A stretch of 64,000 nt of DNA, from assembly GCF_030532265.1 (NCBI RefSeq), contig NZ_JAUNLM010000001.1:1-64000 (forward strand), read 5' to 3'. The notes under the pieces were generated by a model. The model worked only from the letters and a program-made list of their open reading frames with translations. It was not told where the DNA came from and ran no database searches. This DNA is from Clostridium sp. Its GTDB lineage: Bacteria; Bacillota; Clostridia; Clostridiales; Clostridiaceae. This document shows, one piece after another, positions 16,214 through 26,183 of the stretch. Made by a program: the position numbers and the translations under genes. How positions within the stretch are numbered: position 1 is the stretch's first letter; the number at the start of each line of letters is the position of its first letter.

Positions 16214-17041
16214 ATGAAGATAACTACAATAATAGAAAATAATTTAGGAGAAAATAAAGAATTAGAAAGTGAACATGGCTTATGTTATTTTGTAGAAGTT
16301 GATAATTTAAAAATATTATTTGATACAGGACAATCATCTAAGGCTTTATATAATTTTAAAAAGCTAGGCTTTAACACAAAGGAATTAGATTATATAATTT
16401 TAAGTCATGGACATTATGACCATGCTGGCGGATTAAGTTATTTTTTAAATGACGAATTTAATGGGAAAATAATAGTTGGAAATAATTTTTTTGAAAGAAG
16501 TAATAAGTGGCATACTATAAAAAATAAAAGTAAATATATAGGTATTGATTTTTGTTATGAAGATATAATAAATAAAGGAATAGAGGTTATAGAAGTTAAA
16601 GATAGCCTTAAAATAGGAGAAAAGTTATATTTATTATCAAATCTTTCAGAGGAGAAGGAAAAGAACAATTACAATGAAAAAAATTCTTTAGTTAGGGTGT
16701 TTAATAATAAATATGTTTTAGATAATTTTGCTGATGAGTTAGTTTTAATTGTAAATGAAGAAAAAGTAAGTTTAATAACAGGTTGTTCTCATACAGGAAT
16801 ATTAAACATAGTAAATAAGTCAGAAAAGTTTTTAAACAAAAATATTGATAATTTAATGGGTGGAATCCATCTTTCAAATAAATCTTATGATGAAAGTCTA
16901 AAAGTAGCTGAAAGTTTAAAAAAGTTTAATATAAGAAATTTTTCTTTTTGTCATTGTAGTGGGAAAGAGATAAGTTTAGCTTTAAATTCTTTAGGATACA
17001 AGGTGATAGAAGGAGTTACAGGAACAGTATATTTTTATTAA
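16214..17041 (+). CDS. MBL-fold metallohydrolase
   Basis: 275 aa metallo-beta-lactamase-fold protein. The metal motif HGHYDHAGG is at about residues 65-73, with later ligands in TGCSHTGI and the C-terminal FCHCSGKE. It resembles the clade annotated as RFA-P-synthase-like (methanopterin-related) MBL hydrolases, found widely in anaerobes without known substrate. RBS GGGGTGAT. Monocistronic; the terminator hairpin overlaps the stop codon. Confidence 0.8.
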   Translation: MKITTIIENNLGENKELESEHGLCYFVEVDNLKILFDTGQSSKALYNFKKLGFNTKELDYIILSHGHYDHAGGLSYFLNDEFNGKIIVGNNFFERSNKWHTIKNKSKYIGIDFCYEDIINKGIEVIEVKDSLKIGEKLYLLSNLSEEKEKNNYNEKNSLVRVFNNKYVLDNFADELVLIVNEEKVSLITGCSHTGILNIVNKSEKFLNKNIDNLMGGIHLSNKSYDESLKVAESLKKFNIRNFSFCHCSGKEISLALNSLGYKVIEGVTGTVYFY

Positions 17042-17054
17042 TATACTGTTTTTT
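17023..17054 (+). terminator. Terminator overlapping the end of the MBL gene
   Basis: AACAGTATAT (17023-17032) and ATATACTGTT (17041-17050), then T residues; the left arm is coding sequence. Confidence 0.85.
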
Positions 17055-17118
17055 ATTTTTTAAAGATAAATTTTATATAATAAAATATGGATTTTTTATA
17101 CAAAAAGAAAAAATTTTA

Positions 17119-17147
17119 TTGACAAATTAATTTGATTATATTATATT
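17119..17147 (+). promoter_or_regulatory. Promoter of the fatty-acid synthesis operon
   Basis: TTGACA (17119-17124), exactly 17 bp, TATATT (17142-17147). A FabT-type half-palindrome AATTTGATTATA lies in the spacer and a full palindrome overlaps the -10 and start region. Confidence 0.8.
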
Positions 17148-17160
17148 TTGATTATCAAAA
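17146..17160 (+). promoter_or_regulatory. FabT operator
   Basis: TTTTGATTATCAAAA is a perfect palindrome with 7-bp arms about a central T, and matches the known FabT consensus (TTTGAnTATCAAA). It covers the downstream edge of the -10 box, so binding would block transcription. Additional partial copies are AATTTGATTATA at about 17128-17139 and CATTTGATAT at 17161-17170. Confidence 0.85.
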
Positions 17161-17251
17161 CATTTGATATAAAAAATATTTGACTCCATTGAAATAATAA
17201 AAGAAAATAATTATAGTATTATTTATATGATACATAAATGGAGGGTTAAAA

Positions 17252-17701
17252 ATGGATAAAAGAAAAAAAATATTAAATGAATTATTAGTACAAATTTTTA
17301 ATGACATACTTCAAATTGAAGAACAATCTTTAAAGCAAGGAGTAATTAATGATTTGTCAGTTACAGAAATACATACTATAGATGCTATAGGAATGTACAC
17401 TGAAAGAACAATGTCAGAAGTTGCTCAAGACTTAAAAATAACAGTTGGCACATTAACAACAGCCATAAATAAATTAATCAAAAAAGGTTATGTTGAAAGA
17501 AAAAGAATAGAAGAAGATAGAAGAGTAGTTTTAATAAAGCTTACTAAAAAAGGAAAGTTAGCTTTTAGATTACATGAAAAGTTTCATAACGATATGATTA
17601 ATAAAACAATAGAAGGTTTATCTGATTCAGAAGAAGAAGTTTTGATTTCTTCATTAGAAAGATTAAATGAGTTCTTTAAGAGGGAGTATAACTGTAATTA
17701 A
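17252..17701 (+). CDS. fabT: MarR-family repressor of fatty-acid synthesis (FabT)
   Basis: 149 aa winged-helix protein. The recognition region MSEVAQDLKITVGTLTTAINKLIKKGYVERKRIEEDRRVVLIKLTKKG shows the MarR helix-turn-helix and the wing with the DRR signature. First gene of the fab-acc operon, immediately before fabH, which is the standard FabT position in streptococci, lactococci and clostridia. FabT binds acyl-ACP and DNA to repress the operon; the palindromic operator at the promoter supports autoregulation. RBS GGAGGG. Confidence 0.9.
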   Translation: MDKRKKILNELLVQIFNDILQIEEQSLKQGVINDLSVTEIHTIDAIGMYTERTMSEVAQDLKITVGTLTTAINKLIKKGYVERKRIEEDRRVVLIKLTKKGKLAFRLHEKFHNDMINKTIEGLSDSEEEVLISSLERLNEFFKREYNCN

Positions 17702-17711
17702 GGAGACTATA

Positions 17712-18689
17712 ATGAATAAAGTAAAAATTAAAGGAGTAGGTTCATATGTTCCATCTAGAGTAGTTACTAATGATGATTTAAGTAATTTAGTTAATACTAG
17801 TAATGAATGGATAGTTGAGAGAACAGGAATATATGAAAGAAGAATTTCTGAAGGGGAAGAGACTACAGATATTGCATATAAGGCAGCAAAAATTGCACTT
17901 GAAGATTCAGGTATTAAAGGAGAAGAATTAGATTTAATAATAGTTGCAACTATAACACCTGATTATTTTACTCCATCAGTAGCTTGTATGATACAAAAAA
18001 AACTTAACGCAAGAAATGCAACAGCTTTTGATATAAATGCAGCATGTACAGGTTTTATATATGCATTAGAAGTTGGAGAAAGTTTATTAAAAACAGGAAG
18101 GTATAAAAAGGCTCTTATAATAGGGGCAGAAACTCTTTCAAAAATAGTGGACTGGAATGATAGAAGCACATGTGTATTATTTGGAGATGGTGCTGGTTGT
18201 TGCATTATAGAAAATTTAAATGATTCAAAAAGTGGAATTATAAATACTTATTCAATATCAGAAGGAGAAAATGGTGATTCATTAATTTGTGGAGCAAATG
18301 ATCTTATAAACCCTTTTGTATTAGAAAAAAAGGTAAAGAGTAAATATGTTTCTATGAATGGAAGAGAAGTATTTAAATTTGCAACAAGAGCTATGGTTGA
18401 AGCTGTAAAAAATGTGCTTGAAGGAACAGATTATACTTTAGAGGATATTGATTATGTAATTCCTCATCAAGCTAATTTAAGAATAATAGATTATGCAGCT
18501 AAAAAGCTCCAATTACCACTTGAAAAATTTTATACTAATCTTTCAAGTGTAGGAAATACATCATCAGCATCTGTGCCTATAGCTTTAGCACAGTTAAATA
18601 GTGAAAATAAAATAAATACTGGTGATTTAATAGTATTAGTAGGCTTTGGTGGTGGCTTAACTTGTGGAGCTACATTAATAAAGTGGTAG
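17712..18689 (+). CDS. fabH: 3-oxoacyl-ACP synthase III
   Basis: 325 aa. Condenses acetyl-CoA with malonyl-ACP to begin each fatty acid. Catalytic triad visible: Cys in DINAACTGFIYAL, His in IPHQANLRII, Asn in SSVGNTSSASVP. A longer in-frame start exists inside fabT, but AAGGAG at 17700-17705 is correctly placed for the ATG at 17712 and MNKVKIKGVGSYVPS is the family N terminus. Ten bases after fabT. Confidence 0.96.
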   Translation: MNKVKIKGVGSYVPSRVVTNDDLSNLVNTSNEWIVERTGIYERRISEGEETTDIAYKAAKIALEDSGIKGEELDLIIVATITPDYFTPSVACMIQKKLNARNATAFDINAACTGFIYALEVGESLLKTGRYKKALIIGAETLSKIVDWNDRSTCVLFGDGAGCCIIENLNDSKSGIINTYSISEGENGDSLICGANDLINPFVLEKKVKSKYVSMNGREVFKFATRAMVEAVKNVLEGTDYTLEDIDYVIPHQANLRIIDYAAKKLQLPLEKFYTNLSSVGNTSSASVPIALAQLNSENKINTGDLIVLVGFGGGLTCGATLIKW

Positions 18690-18757
18690 AAGAAAAGTTA
18701 TAATAACAAAATTTTAGATAAATAAAATAAATTCGTAAATTATGGAGGTATTATATT

Positions 18758-18982
18758 ATGATATTTGAAGAAATTAGAGAAGTAGTTTGTGATCAATTAG
18801 GAGTAGATGAAAGTGAAGTAACAATGGAAACAACTTTTGAGGATTTAGGAGCTGATTCATTAGATTTATTCCAAGTTGTTATAGAAATAGAAGAAAAGTT
18901 TGGAATTCAATTAGAAGATGCTGAAAGTATTAAGAGCATAAAAGATGCAGTAGAATATGTGGAAAAAATGAAAAATAATTAA
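18758..18982 (+). CDS. acpP: Acyl carrier protein
   Basis: 74 aa, acidic, four-helix carrier. The phosphopantetheine attachment Ser is in GADSLDLFQVV (Ser36 or so). Usual ACP has DSLD; here it is exact. RBS TGGAGGT. A 68-base AT-rich gap precedes it, and a 154-base structured gap follows, making acpP somewhat separated from its neighbours in the operon, perhaps so that it can be expressed at a different level. Confidence 0.96.
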   Translation: MIFEEIREVVCDQLGVDESEVTMETTFEDLGADSLDLFQVVIEIEEKFGIQLEDAESIKSIKDAVEYVEKMKNN

Positions 18983-19016
18983 TTTTTAGTCATCTTAATC
19001 TGTTGCTCAATATAGT

Positions 19017-19046
19017 TTGAATTAGAGTTAACAGAATAGCTATAAT
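19017..19046 (+). promoter_or_regulatory. Candidate internal promoter before fabK
   Basis: TTGAAT (19017-19022), 18-bp spacer, TATAAT (19041-19046), in the gap between acpP and fabK. The predicted start falls on the 5' arm of the terminator-like hairpin that follows. Confidence 0.45.
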
Positions 19047-19050
19047 AACC

Positions 19051-19085
19051 AAAAATCGGGATCTTTAATATAGAACCCGATTTTA
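19051..19085 (+). terminator. Terminator-like hairpin between acpP and fabK
   Basis: AAAATCGGG (19052-19060) and CCCGATTTT (19076-19084), extended by TCT/AGA after one mismatch; the T tract is short (TTTTA). Probably a partial terminator or processing element that sets acpP above the distal genes. Confidence 0.6.
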
Positions 19086-19120
19086 CTTATATAGAAGAGA
19101 AGTTAAATTATATAAGTAAA
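19082..19120 (+). promoter_or_regulatory. 12-bp hairpin just upstream of the fabK ribosome binding site
   Basis: Perfect arms TTTACTTATATA (19082-19093) and TATATAAGTAAA (19109-19120) around a 15-nt loop. The 3' arm ends three bases before AGGAGGA. Its 5' arm shares three bases with the 3' arm of the preceding hairpin. Confidence 0.55.
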
Positions 19121-19136
19121 TTTAGGAGGAAACTTA

Positions 19137-20075
19137 ATGAGTAATAGAGTTTGTAAAATTTTAAATATAAAATATCCAGTATTACAAGGGGGAATGGCTT
19201 GGATAGCTGATGCATCCTTAGCAACAGCTGTTAGTGAAGCTGGAGGACTTGGAATTATAACAGGTACGGCACCAGTTGAATGGATAAGAGAAGAAATAAG
19301 AAAAGTTAAGAAAGCAACTAATAAACCATTCGGTGTAAATATAATGCTTATGTCTCCTCATGCTGAAGAAGTAGCAAAACTTGTATGTGAAGAAAAAGTT
19401 CCTGTTGTAACAACAGGTGCTGGTAGCCCAGGAAAGTATATGGAAATGTGGAAAGAAAATGGAATAAAAGTTATTCCAGTAGTTGCATCAGTTGCTCTTG
19501 CAAAGAGAATGGAAAAAATGGGTGCAGATATGATTGTTGCTGAAGGAACTGAATCAGGTGGTCATGTTGGTCAATTAACAACAATGACTTTAATACCACA
19601 AATTGTTGATGCAGTAAAAATACCTGTAATAGCAGCTGGAGGAATTGGTGATGGAAGAGGTGTTGCAGCATCCTTTATGCTTGGAGCTTCTGGAGTTCAA
19701 GTAGGAACTAGATTTTTAGTAGCTAAAGAGTGTACTGTCCATAAAAATTATAAGGAAAAAGTATTAAAAGCAAAAGATATTGATACAGAAGTAACTGGAA
19801 GACCAACTGGGCATCCAGTTAGAGTAATAAAAAATAAATTATCAAGAGAATTTCAAAAGCTTGAAAAAAGTGGTGCTCCTATTGAAGCTTTAGAAGAACT
19901 TGGTAGAGGATCTCTTCCAAAAGCCGCAAAGGATGGGGATGTTGTTAATGGTTCAGTAATGGCAGGACAAATTTCTGGATTAGTAAATAAGGAAGAAACT
20001 TGTAAAGAGATAATAGAAGATTTAATAAATGGAGCAAGTTGTACAATAAATAATTTTGGAGGCTTATATGAGTAG
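19137..20075 (+). CDS. fabK: Enoyl-ACP reductase II (FMN-dependent)
   Basis: 312 aa TIM-barrel flavoprotein of the nitronate monooxygenase/FabK family; reduces enoyl-ACP in the last step of elongation. Visible: YPVLQGGMAWIAD at the N terminus, VTTGAGSPGKY, the HVGQLTTMTLIPQIVDA region with the catalytic-loop His in ESGGHVG, and the phosphate-binding IAAGGIGDGRG. Position between acpP and fabD is diagnostic for FabK rather than a nitronate monooxygenase. Optimal RBS TAGGAGGA. Confidence 0.93.
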   Translation: MSNRVCKILNIKYPVLQGGMAWIADASLATAVSEAGGLGIITGTAPVEWIREEIRKVKKATNKPFGVNIMLMSPHAEEVAKLVCEEKVPVVTTGAGSPGKYMEMWKENGIKVIPVVASVALAKRMEKMGADMIVAEGTESGGHVGQLTTMTLIPQIVDAVKIPVIAAGGIGDGRGVAASFMLGASGVQVGTRFLVAKECTVHKNYKEKVLKAKDIDTEVTGRPTGHPVRVIKNKLSREFQKLEKSGAPIEALEELGRGSLPKAAKDGDVVNGSVMAGQISGLVNKEETCKEIIEDLINGASCTINNFGGLYE

Positions 20076-21009
20076 TAAAAATATTGCTATATTATTTGCT
20101 GGGCAAGGTTCTCAGTATATAGGAATGGGAAAAGATTTATACGAAAATATTGAAGAATGTAGAGAAATTTTTGAAAATGGCGAAAAAATTTTAAATATGA
20201 ACATTAAACAATTAATATTTAATGGTTCAGAAGAAGAATTAAAATTAACAGAAAATGCTCAACCTGCAATACTTTTAACATGTTTAGCAACTGTTAAGGC
20301 TTTAGATATTAATGGAATTTACGGAGATTATACAACAGGCCTTTCTCTTGGTGAATATGGAGCTTTAATATATGGAGGAGCTTTAGAATTTGAAGATGGT
20401 TTAAGGCTTGTTCGCGAAAGAGGAAAAATAATGGGTAGTTCACTTCCAAAAGGTCTAGGAAGTATGGCTGCAATACTTAAATTAAATTCAGAAAAAGTAA
20501 GTGAATTATTAGATAGAGCCTCAAAATTTGGAATAATTGAAGGAGCTAATTATAATTGTCCAGGTCAGGTTGTTGTATCTGGAGAAGATAAAGCGATAGA
20601 TGAATCTTTAAAAATAGCAAAAGAACTTGGTGGTATGGGAGTTAAATTAAATGTAAGTGGACCATTTCATAGTTCATTACTTGAAGATGCAAGTAAAAGA
20701 TTTTTAGAAGAATTAAATAAAGTTAAATTTAAAAAATTTAATAAAGTAATTTATTCAAATACATTAGGAGTTCCTTTTAAAGAAGGAGATAATTTAAAAG
20801 AAATACTAAGTACACATATAAAAAGTGCAGTATTATTTGAAAATACAATTAGACATATGTTAGACAGTGGAGTTAATACTTTTATAGAAGTTGGACCTGG
20901 AAAAACTTTAAGTGGATTTGTAAAAAAAATAAATAGAAAAGTTAATATATATAATGTTTGTGATATGAAATCACTAAATGAAACAATAAATAAGATAAAG
21001 GGAATGTAG
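20068..21009 (+). CDS. fabD: Malonyl-CoA:ACP transacylase
   Basis: 313 aa. Moves malonyl from CoA to ACP. Active-site Ser in TGLSLGEYGAL (the common H of GHSLGEY is Leu here, as in many Firmicutes), catalytic His in SGPFHSSLLE, and the LFAGQGSQYIGMG N terminus. An in-frame ATG four codons upstream is less likely, because TTGGAGG fits the ATG at 20068. Overlaps fabK by 8 bases. Confidence 0.95.
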   Translation: MSSKNIAILFAGQGSQYIGMGKDLYENIEECREIFENGEKILNMNIKQLIFNGSEEELKLTENAQPAILLTCLATVKALDINGIYGDYTTGLSLGEYGALIYGGALEFEDGLRLVRERGKIMGSSLPKGLGSMAAILKLNSEKVSELLDRASKFGIIEGANYNCPGQVVVSGEDKAIDESLKIAKELGGMGVKLNVSGPFHSSLLEDASKRFLEELNKVKFKKFNKVIYSNTLGVPFKEGDNLKEILSTHIKSAVLFENTIRHMLDSGVNTFIEVGPGKTLSGFVKKINRKVNIYNVCDMKSLNETINKIKGM

Positions 21010-21018
21010 GAGGTTTTT

Positions 21019-21762
21019 ATGTTATTAAAAGATAAATGTGCTGTAGTTACAGGGGCTTCAAGAGGAATAGGAAAGGCAATAGCTAAAAAGCTTGCATCAC
21101 TTGGAGCTAATATAGTTTTAAATTATAGAAGTAATGATGAAGAGGCGTTAAAGGTACAAAAAGAAATATTAAATATGGGAGTTAATGCGATTTTATATAA
21201 ATGCGATATAAGTGATAGTGAATCAGTTTTAGAGATGGTTAAAGAAGCCAAAGAAAAATTTGGGAAAATAGATATTATGATAAATAATGCAGGAATAACT
21301 AGGGATACTCTTATTCTTAGAATGAGAGAAGAAGATTTTGATAAAGTTATTGATGTTAATTTAAAGGGTGTATTTAATTGCTTAAAAGCTATAACACCAA
21401 TAATGGTAAAACAAAAAGAAGGAAAAATAATTAACCTTTCTTCTGTTGTTGGATTAGTTGGAAATGCAGGTCAAGTAAACTATGCAGCATCAAAAGCTGG
21501 AGTTATAGGAATGACTAAATCATTAGCTAAAGAGGTTGGAAGTCGTGGTATAACAGTAAATGCTGTTGCACCTGGATTTATAGATACTGATATGACAGAT
21601 GTTTTAGGTGAAAAATTTAAAGAGGAAACTAAGAAAAATATACCACTTAAAAGATTAGGAAAACCTGAGGATGTTGCAAATGTTGTTGCTTTCTTAGCAT
21701 CAGATGAAGCCTCATATGTAACTGGTCAAGTTATGAATGTTGATGGCGGAATGGTAATGTAA
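21019..21762 (+). CDS. fabG: 3-oxoacyl-ACP reductase
   Basis: 247 aa classical SDR using NADPH. Cofactor motif TGASRGIGKAIA at residues 12-23, NNAG, catalytic Ser in NLSSVVG and YxxxK in YAASKAG, C-terminal VDGGMVM. Nine bases after fabD with RBS AGGAGG. Reduces 3-ketoacyl-ACP. Confidence 0.96.
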   Translation: MLLKDKCAVVTGASRGIGKAIAKKLASLGANIVLNYRSNDEEALKVQKEILNMGVNAILYKCDISDSESVLEMVKEAKEKFGKIDIMINNAGITRDTLILRMREEDFDKVIDVNLKGVFNCLKAITPIMVKQKEGKIINLSSVVGLVGNAGQVNYAASKAGVIGMTKSLAKEVGSRGITVNAVAPGFIDTDMTDVLGEKFKEETKKNIPLKRLGKPEDVANVVAFLASDEASYVTGQVMNVDGGMVM

Positions 21763-21775
21763 AGGAGAAATACTT

Positions 21776-23014
21776 ATGGAAAGAAGAGTTGTAGTTACAG
21801 GAATGGGGGCAATCACTCCTATTGGAAATAATGTAAATGATTTTTGGAGCAATGCAAAGAGAGGTAAACTAGGAATAGATTTTGTAACTTTAGTAGATAA
21901 AGATGAAGTAAGTGTAAAAGTTGCAGGAGAAGTTAAAAATTTTAATGCAGAAGAATTAATTGGTAAAAAAGAAAGTAAGAGATTAGACAGATTTTCACAA
22001 TTTGCATTAGTTGCTGCTGATGAAGCAATAAAATCTGCTGGATTAGATTTAGATAACATGGATAGAAATAGAATAGGAGTAATTGTTGGTTCTGGTATTG
22101 GAGGATTCCAAACTATAGAAAGTGAAATAACTAAAATGGCAAGAGATTCAAAAAGAGTTTCACCATTTTTTATACCAATGGCAATTATAAATATGGCATC
22201 TGGAAATATATCTATAAAATATGGATTAAAGGGACCTTCAACATCAGTTGTAACAGCTTGTGCTACAGGAACAAATAGTATTGGAGAAGCTTTTAGACAA
22301 ATAAAACATGGATATGCTGATTGTATGTTAGCAGGTGGAGTTGAAGCACCTATAACTAAAATAGGAATAGAAGGATTTGCAAGTCTTAAAGCTCTTAATT
22401 CTTCAAATAATCCAAGTAAATCATCAATACCATTTGATAAAAATAGAAGTGGATTTGTAATGGGTGAAGGAGCTGGAATATTAGTTTTAGAAAGCTTAGA
22501 ATCAGCTAAAAAAAGAGGAGCTAAAATATTAGCAGAAGTTGTAGGTTATGGTAGTACATGTGATGCTTATCATATAACATCACCAGATCCAGAGGGAGAA
22601 GGGGCTTCACGTGCAATGCTTCAAGCTATAAATGAAGCTAATATAGATCCAAGTGAAGTATCCTATATAAATGCTCATGGTACATCAACACCTTTTAATG
22701 ATAAGTTTGAAACAATTGCAATAAAAAGAACATTTAAAGATAATGCATACAAAATTCCAGTATCATCAACTAAGTCAATGACAGGTCATCTTTTAGGTGC
22801 TGCTGGAGGTATTGAAGCTATAATTTGTATAGAAGCAATAATTGATAATTTTGTGCCACCAACAATAGGATATGAAAATAAAGATGAAGAATGTGATTTA
22901 GATTATGTTCCAAATGAAGGAAGAAGCCATGAAGTTAATTATGCCTTAACAAACTCATTAGGTTTTGGCGGTCATAATGCAACATTATTATTTAAGAAAT
23001 GGCAAGAAAAATAG
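21776..23014 (+). CDS. fabF: 3-oxoacyl-ACP synthase II
   Basis: 412 aa condensing enzyme for chain elongation. Catalytic Cys in [13 protein letters not shown], His residues in [12 protein letters not shown] and [14 protein letters not shown]. The only FabB/FabF-type enzyme seen in the window, so it presumably handles all elongation. RBS AAAGGAG. Confidence 0.96.
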   Translation: MERRVVVTGMGAITPIGNNVNDFWSNAKRGKLGIDFVTLVDKDEVSVKVAGEVKNFNAEELIGKKESKRLDRFSQFALVAADEAIKSAGLDLDNMDRNRIGVIVGSGIGGFQTIESEITKMARDSKRVSPFFIPMAIINMASGNISIKYGLKGPSTSVVTACATGTNSIGEAFRQIKHGYADCMLAGGVEAPITKIGIEGFASLKALNSSNNPSKSSIPFDKNRSGFVMGEGAGILVLESLESAKKRGAKILAEVVGYGSTCDAYHITSPDPEGEGASRAMLQAINEANIDPSEVSYINAHGTSTPFNDKFETIAIKRTFKDNAYKIPVSSTKSMTGHLLGAAGGIEAIICIEAIIDNFVPPTIGYENKDEECDLDYVPNEGRSHEVNYALTNSLGFGGHNATLLFKKWQEK

Positions 23015-23025
23015 GAGGATTTTTT

Positions 23026-23535
23026 ATGAATATTAATGAGGTAAAGGAACTCATAGAACTTATAAATAATTCTGAACTTTCTTATTTTGAATTTAAAACA
23101 GAAGATTGTTTGTTAAAAATGGATAAATCCTTAACAAGAAACGTTGTAGAAGAAGTAAGAGAAGAAATAAAACATAATATAAAAGGTAAAGATTTAAATA
23201 AAGCTAACGAGATAAAAGATGATATAAAAACTGAAGAAAATAAAATAAAAAGCGAAGAAAAAATAGATATTATAGCAAAAGAAGATTTAGAAGGAATTAT
23301 AGTAAAAGCTCCTATGGTTGGAACTTTTTATTCAGCTCCATCACCTGATAGCAATAATTTTGTAAGCTTAGGGGATAAGGTAAATAAAGGTGATACTTTA
23401 TGTATAATAGAAGCTATGAAGCTTATGAATGAAATAGAAAGTGATTTTAATGGTAAAGTAGTTGAAATTTTAGCTGAAGATGGAGATATGGTTGAATATG
23501 GCACACCTTTATTTAAAATAAAGGAGGAATTATAA
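23026..23535 (+). CDS. accB: Biotin carboxyl carrier protein of acetyl-CoA carboxylase
   Basis: 169 aa. Biotinyl-Lys in [15 protein letters not shown] at about residue 132; the N-terminal third is a Lys/Glu-rich flexible linker instead of the usual Ala/Pro-rich one. A longer in-frame start overlaps fabF, but TAGGAGGA suits the ATG at 23026. Carries carboxybiotin between AccC and AccDA. Confidence 0.94.
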   Translation: MNINEVKELIELINNSELSYFEFKTEDCLLKMDKSLTRNVVEEVREEIKHNIKGKDLNKANEIKDDIKTEENKIKSEEKIDIIAKEDLEGIIVKAPMVGTFYSAPSPDSNNFVSLGDKVNKGDTLCIIEAMKLMNEIESDFNGKVVEILAEDGDMVEYGTPLFKIKEEL

Positions 23536-23536
23536 A

Positions 23537-23959
23537 ATGTTAGGAATAAAAGAGATAAAGGAAATATTACCTCACAGGTATCCTTTTCTATTAGTAGATA
23601 GAATAACTGAATTAGAAGAAGGTTTAAGAGTAAGTGGTTATAAAAATGTAACAGCTAATGAGCAATTTTTTCAAGGACATTTTCCAGAAGAACCTGTAAT
23701 GCCTGGAGTTTTAATACTTGAAGCTATAGCTCAAGTTGGAGCAGTTGCTATTTTAAAAAAGGAAGAATTTAAAGGGAAAATTCCACTATTTGCTGGTGCA
23801 GATAAAGTTAGATTTAGACAAAAGGTAGTTCCTGGAGATAAGTTAGAATTAACTTGTGAAATAATAAAACTTAGAGGTCCAGTGGGAATTGGAAAAGGAA
23901 TTGCTACTGTAGATGGAAAGAAAGTATGTGAAGCAGAAATAATGTTTGCTATAGGATAG
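23537..23959 (+). CDS. fabZ: 3-hydroxyacyl-ACP dehydratase
   Basis: 140 aa hot-dog-fold enzyme. Signature [13 protein letters not shown] near residue 11 and active-site [19 protein letters not shown] with catalytic His and downstream Glu. Start one base after the accB stop, with RBS AAGGAGG inside accB. Dehydrates 3-hydroxyacyl-ACP. Confidence 0.96.
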   Translation: MLGIKEIKEILPHRYPFLLVDRITELEEGLRVSGYKNVTANEQFFQGHFPEEPVMPGVLILEAIAQVGAVAILKKEEFKGKIPLFAGADKVRFRQKVVPGDKLELTCEIIKLRGPVGIGKGIATVDGKKVCEAEIMFAIG

Positions 23960-23968
23960 GTGAAATTT

Positions 23969-25321
23969 ATGTTTAAGAAAGTATTAATTGCAAATAGAGG
24001 CGAAATAGCAGTTAGAATAATAAGGGCTTGTAAAGAGCTTGGAATTTCAACTGTAGCTGTATATTCAGAAGTTGATAAAGAGGCACTTCACACACAACTT
24101 GCAGATGAAGCTATATGTATTGGACCATATGCTGCAAAAGACAGTTATTTAAATATAAAAAATATACTAAGTGCATGTGTGCTTACAGAAGCAGATGCTA
24201 TTCATCCTGGATTTGGATTTCTTTCTGAAAACTCAAAGTTTGCAAAGATGTGCAAAGAATGTAATATAAAATTTATTGGACCAGATTATACATCTATTGA
24301 GCTTATGGGTAACAAAGCTAAAGCAAGAGAAATTATGAAGTCAGCTAATGTGCCAGTAGTACCAGGTTTTGAAGGGATTATAAAAGATGAAAAACATGCA
24401 TTAAATATTGCAAAAAATATAGGATACCCAGTTATGATAAAAGCAGCAGCTGGTGGTGGAGGAAAAGGTATAAGAATAGCCTTTAGTGATGAAGAATTTA
24501 AAAAAGGATATAATACTGCAAAATCAGAAGCATTAGCCTGTTTTGCTGATGATACATTATATATTGAAAAATTTATTGAAAAGCCAAGGCATATAGAATT
24601 TCAAATATTAGCCGATGAATATGGAAATATAGTTCATTTAGGAGAGAGAGAATGTTCTCTACAAAGAAAAAATCAAAAAGTTTTAGAAGAGGCACCATCA
24701 TCAGTTTTAACAGATAAACTTAGAAGTGAAATGGGTGAAGTTGCTAAAAGGGCAGCAAAGGCTTGTAATTATAAAAATGCTGGAACTATTGAATTTTTAG
24801 TTGATAAAAATAATAATTATTATTTCATGGAAATGAATACAAGAATACAAGTTGAACATCCAGTAACGGAAATGGTTACAGGAATAGATATTTTGAAAGA
24901 ACAAATAAAAATAGCTAGTGGTGAAAAATTATCATTTAAGCAAGATGATATAAAAATAAAAGGCCATGCGATTGAATGTAGAATAAATGCTGAAGATCCT
25001 GAAAATGATTTTAGACCTTGCCCAGGATTTATAGATGAACTTTATATACCTGGAGGCATTGGAATAAGACTTGATTCAGCAATATATTGTGGATACAAAA
25101 TACCACACTGTTATGACTCAATGCTTGCAAAACTTATTGCTTATGGAAAAACAAGAGAAGAGGCAATAATTAGAATGAAAAGAGCTTTAAGTGAATTTGG
25201 AATTGGAGGAGTTAAAACTAATATTGAATTTCAATATTCGCTTTTAGAAATGGAAGAAGTAATAAAAGGTGAATATGATACTGGATTTTTAGGAAATAAG
25301 ATGGTGAAGAAAGATGCTTAA
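23969..25321 (+). CDS. accC: Biotin carboxylase subunit of acetyl-CoA carboxylase
   Basis: 450 aa ATP-grasp enzyme. N terminus [18 protein letters not shown], Gly-rich ATP loop [14 protein letters not shown], metal/ATP site [18 protein letters not shown] three codons upstream is in frame but AGGTG fits the ATG at 23969 and gives [12 protein letters not shown]. Carboxylates the AccB biotin with bicarbonate and ATP. Overlaps accD by 8 bases. Confidence 0.96.
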   Translation: MFKKVLIANRGEIAVRIIRACKELGISTVAVYSEVDKEALHTQLADEAICIGPYAAKDSYLNIKNILSACVLTEADAIHPGFGFLSENSKFAKMCKECNIKFIGPDYTSIELMGNKAKAREIMKSANVPVVPGFEGIIKDEKHALNIAKNIGYPVMIKAAAGGGGKGIRIAFSDEEFKKGYNTAKSEALACFADDTLYIEKFIEKPRHIEFQILADEYGNIVHLGERECSLQRKNQKVLEEAPSSVLTDKLRSEMGEVAKRAAKACNYKNAGTIEFLVDKNNNYYFMEMNTRIQVEHPVTEMVTGIDILKEQIKIASGEKLSFKQDDIKIKGHAIECRINAEDPENDFRPCPGFIDELYIPGGIGIRLDSAIYCGYKIPHCYDSMLAKLIAYGKTREEAIIRMKRALSEFGIGGVKTNIEFQYSLLEMEEVIKGEYDTGFLGNKMVKKDA

Positions 25322-26183
25322 GGATTTATTTAGCAAGAAAAAAAATTATGGAACTATAAAAAAATCAAATATTGAAGAAAGTTTAAAGCCTAATATTCCT
25401 TCAGGAATGTGGACTAAGTGTGAAGCTTGTCATTCAATAATATATTATGAAGACCTTGTAAGTAATAAACATATTTGTCCAAAGTGTAATTATCATTTTA
25501 GACTTAAAGCTAATGAAAGAATAAAAATGTTTTTTGATAAAGATTCTTTTAAAGAATTTGACAAAGATTTAAAAACAAAAAATCCGTTAGAATTTGAAGG
25601 ATATTACAAAAAGTTAGCTAGTGCTAAAGTAAAAACAGATAGTACAGAAGCTGTAGTTACAGGTGTTGGACTTGTAAATGGAATAAAAATTTGTGCTGGT
25701 ATTATGGACAGTTTCTTTATGATGGGTAGTATGGGAACTGTTGTTGGAGAAAAGTTAACAAGAATGATTGAATATGCAATAAATAATAGTTTACCAGTTA
25801 TAATTTTTACAGCATCAGGTGGGGCAAGAATGCAAGAAGGTATTTTCTCTCTTATGCAAATGGCTAAAGTAAGTGCAGCTTTAGCAAAATTAAGTGATGC
25901 AGGACTTTTATATATAACAGTAATTACAGATCCAACAACAGGAGGCGTTACTGCAAGTTTTGCTATGGAAGGCGATATAATATTAAGTGAGCCTAATGCA
26001 TTAATTGGCTTTGCAGGGAGAAGAGTTATAGAAAATACTATAAAAGAAACTTTGCCTGATAATTTTCAAAAATCAGAGTTTTTATTAGAAAAAGGATTTA
26101 TAGATAAAATAATAGATAGAACTGAGTTAAGAACATATGTATATAAAATATTAAAGTTACATGGGGTGGAAGGCTATGAATAG
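25314..26183 (+). CDS. accD: Acetyl-CoA carboxylase carboxyltransferase beta subunit
   Basis: 289 aa. N-terminal zinc ribbon with CxxC pairs CEAC (about residue 38) and CPKC (about 57), then the crotonase-fold core with [12 protein letters not shown] and [13 protein letters not shown]. Forms the carboxyltransferase with AccA. Starts inside the end of accC and overlaps accA by 8 bases, so the three are translationally coupled. Confidence 0.96.
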   Translation: MLKDLFSKKKNYGTIKKSNIEESLKPNIPSGMWTKCEACHSIIYYEDLVSNKHICPKCNYHFRLKANERIKMFFDKDSFKEFDKDLKTKNPLEFEGYYKKLASAKVKTDSTEAVVTGVGLVNGIKICAGIMDSFFMMGSMGTVVGEKLTRMIEYAINNSLPVIIFTASGGARMQEGIFSLMQMAKVSAALAKLSDAGLLYITVITDPTTGGVTASFAMEGDIILSEPNALIGFAGRRVIENTIKETLPDNFQKSEFLLEKGFIDKIIDRTELRTYVYKILKLHGVEGYE

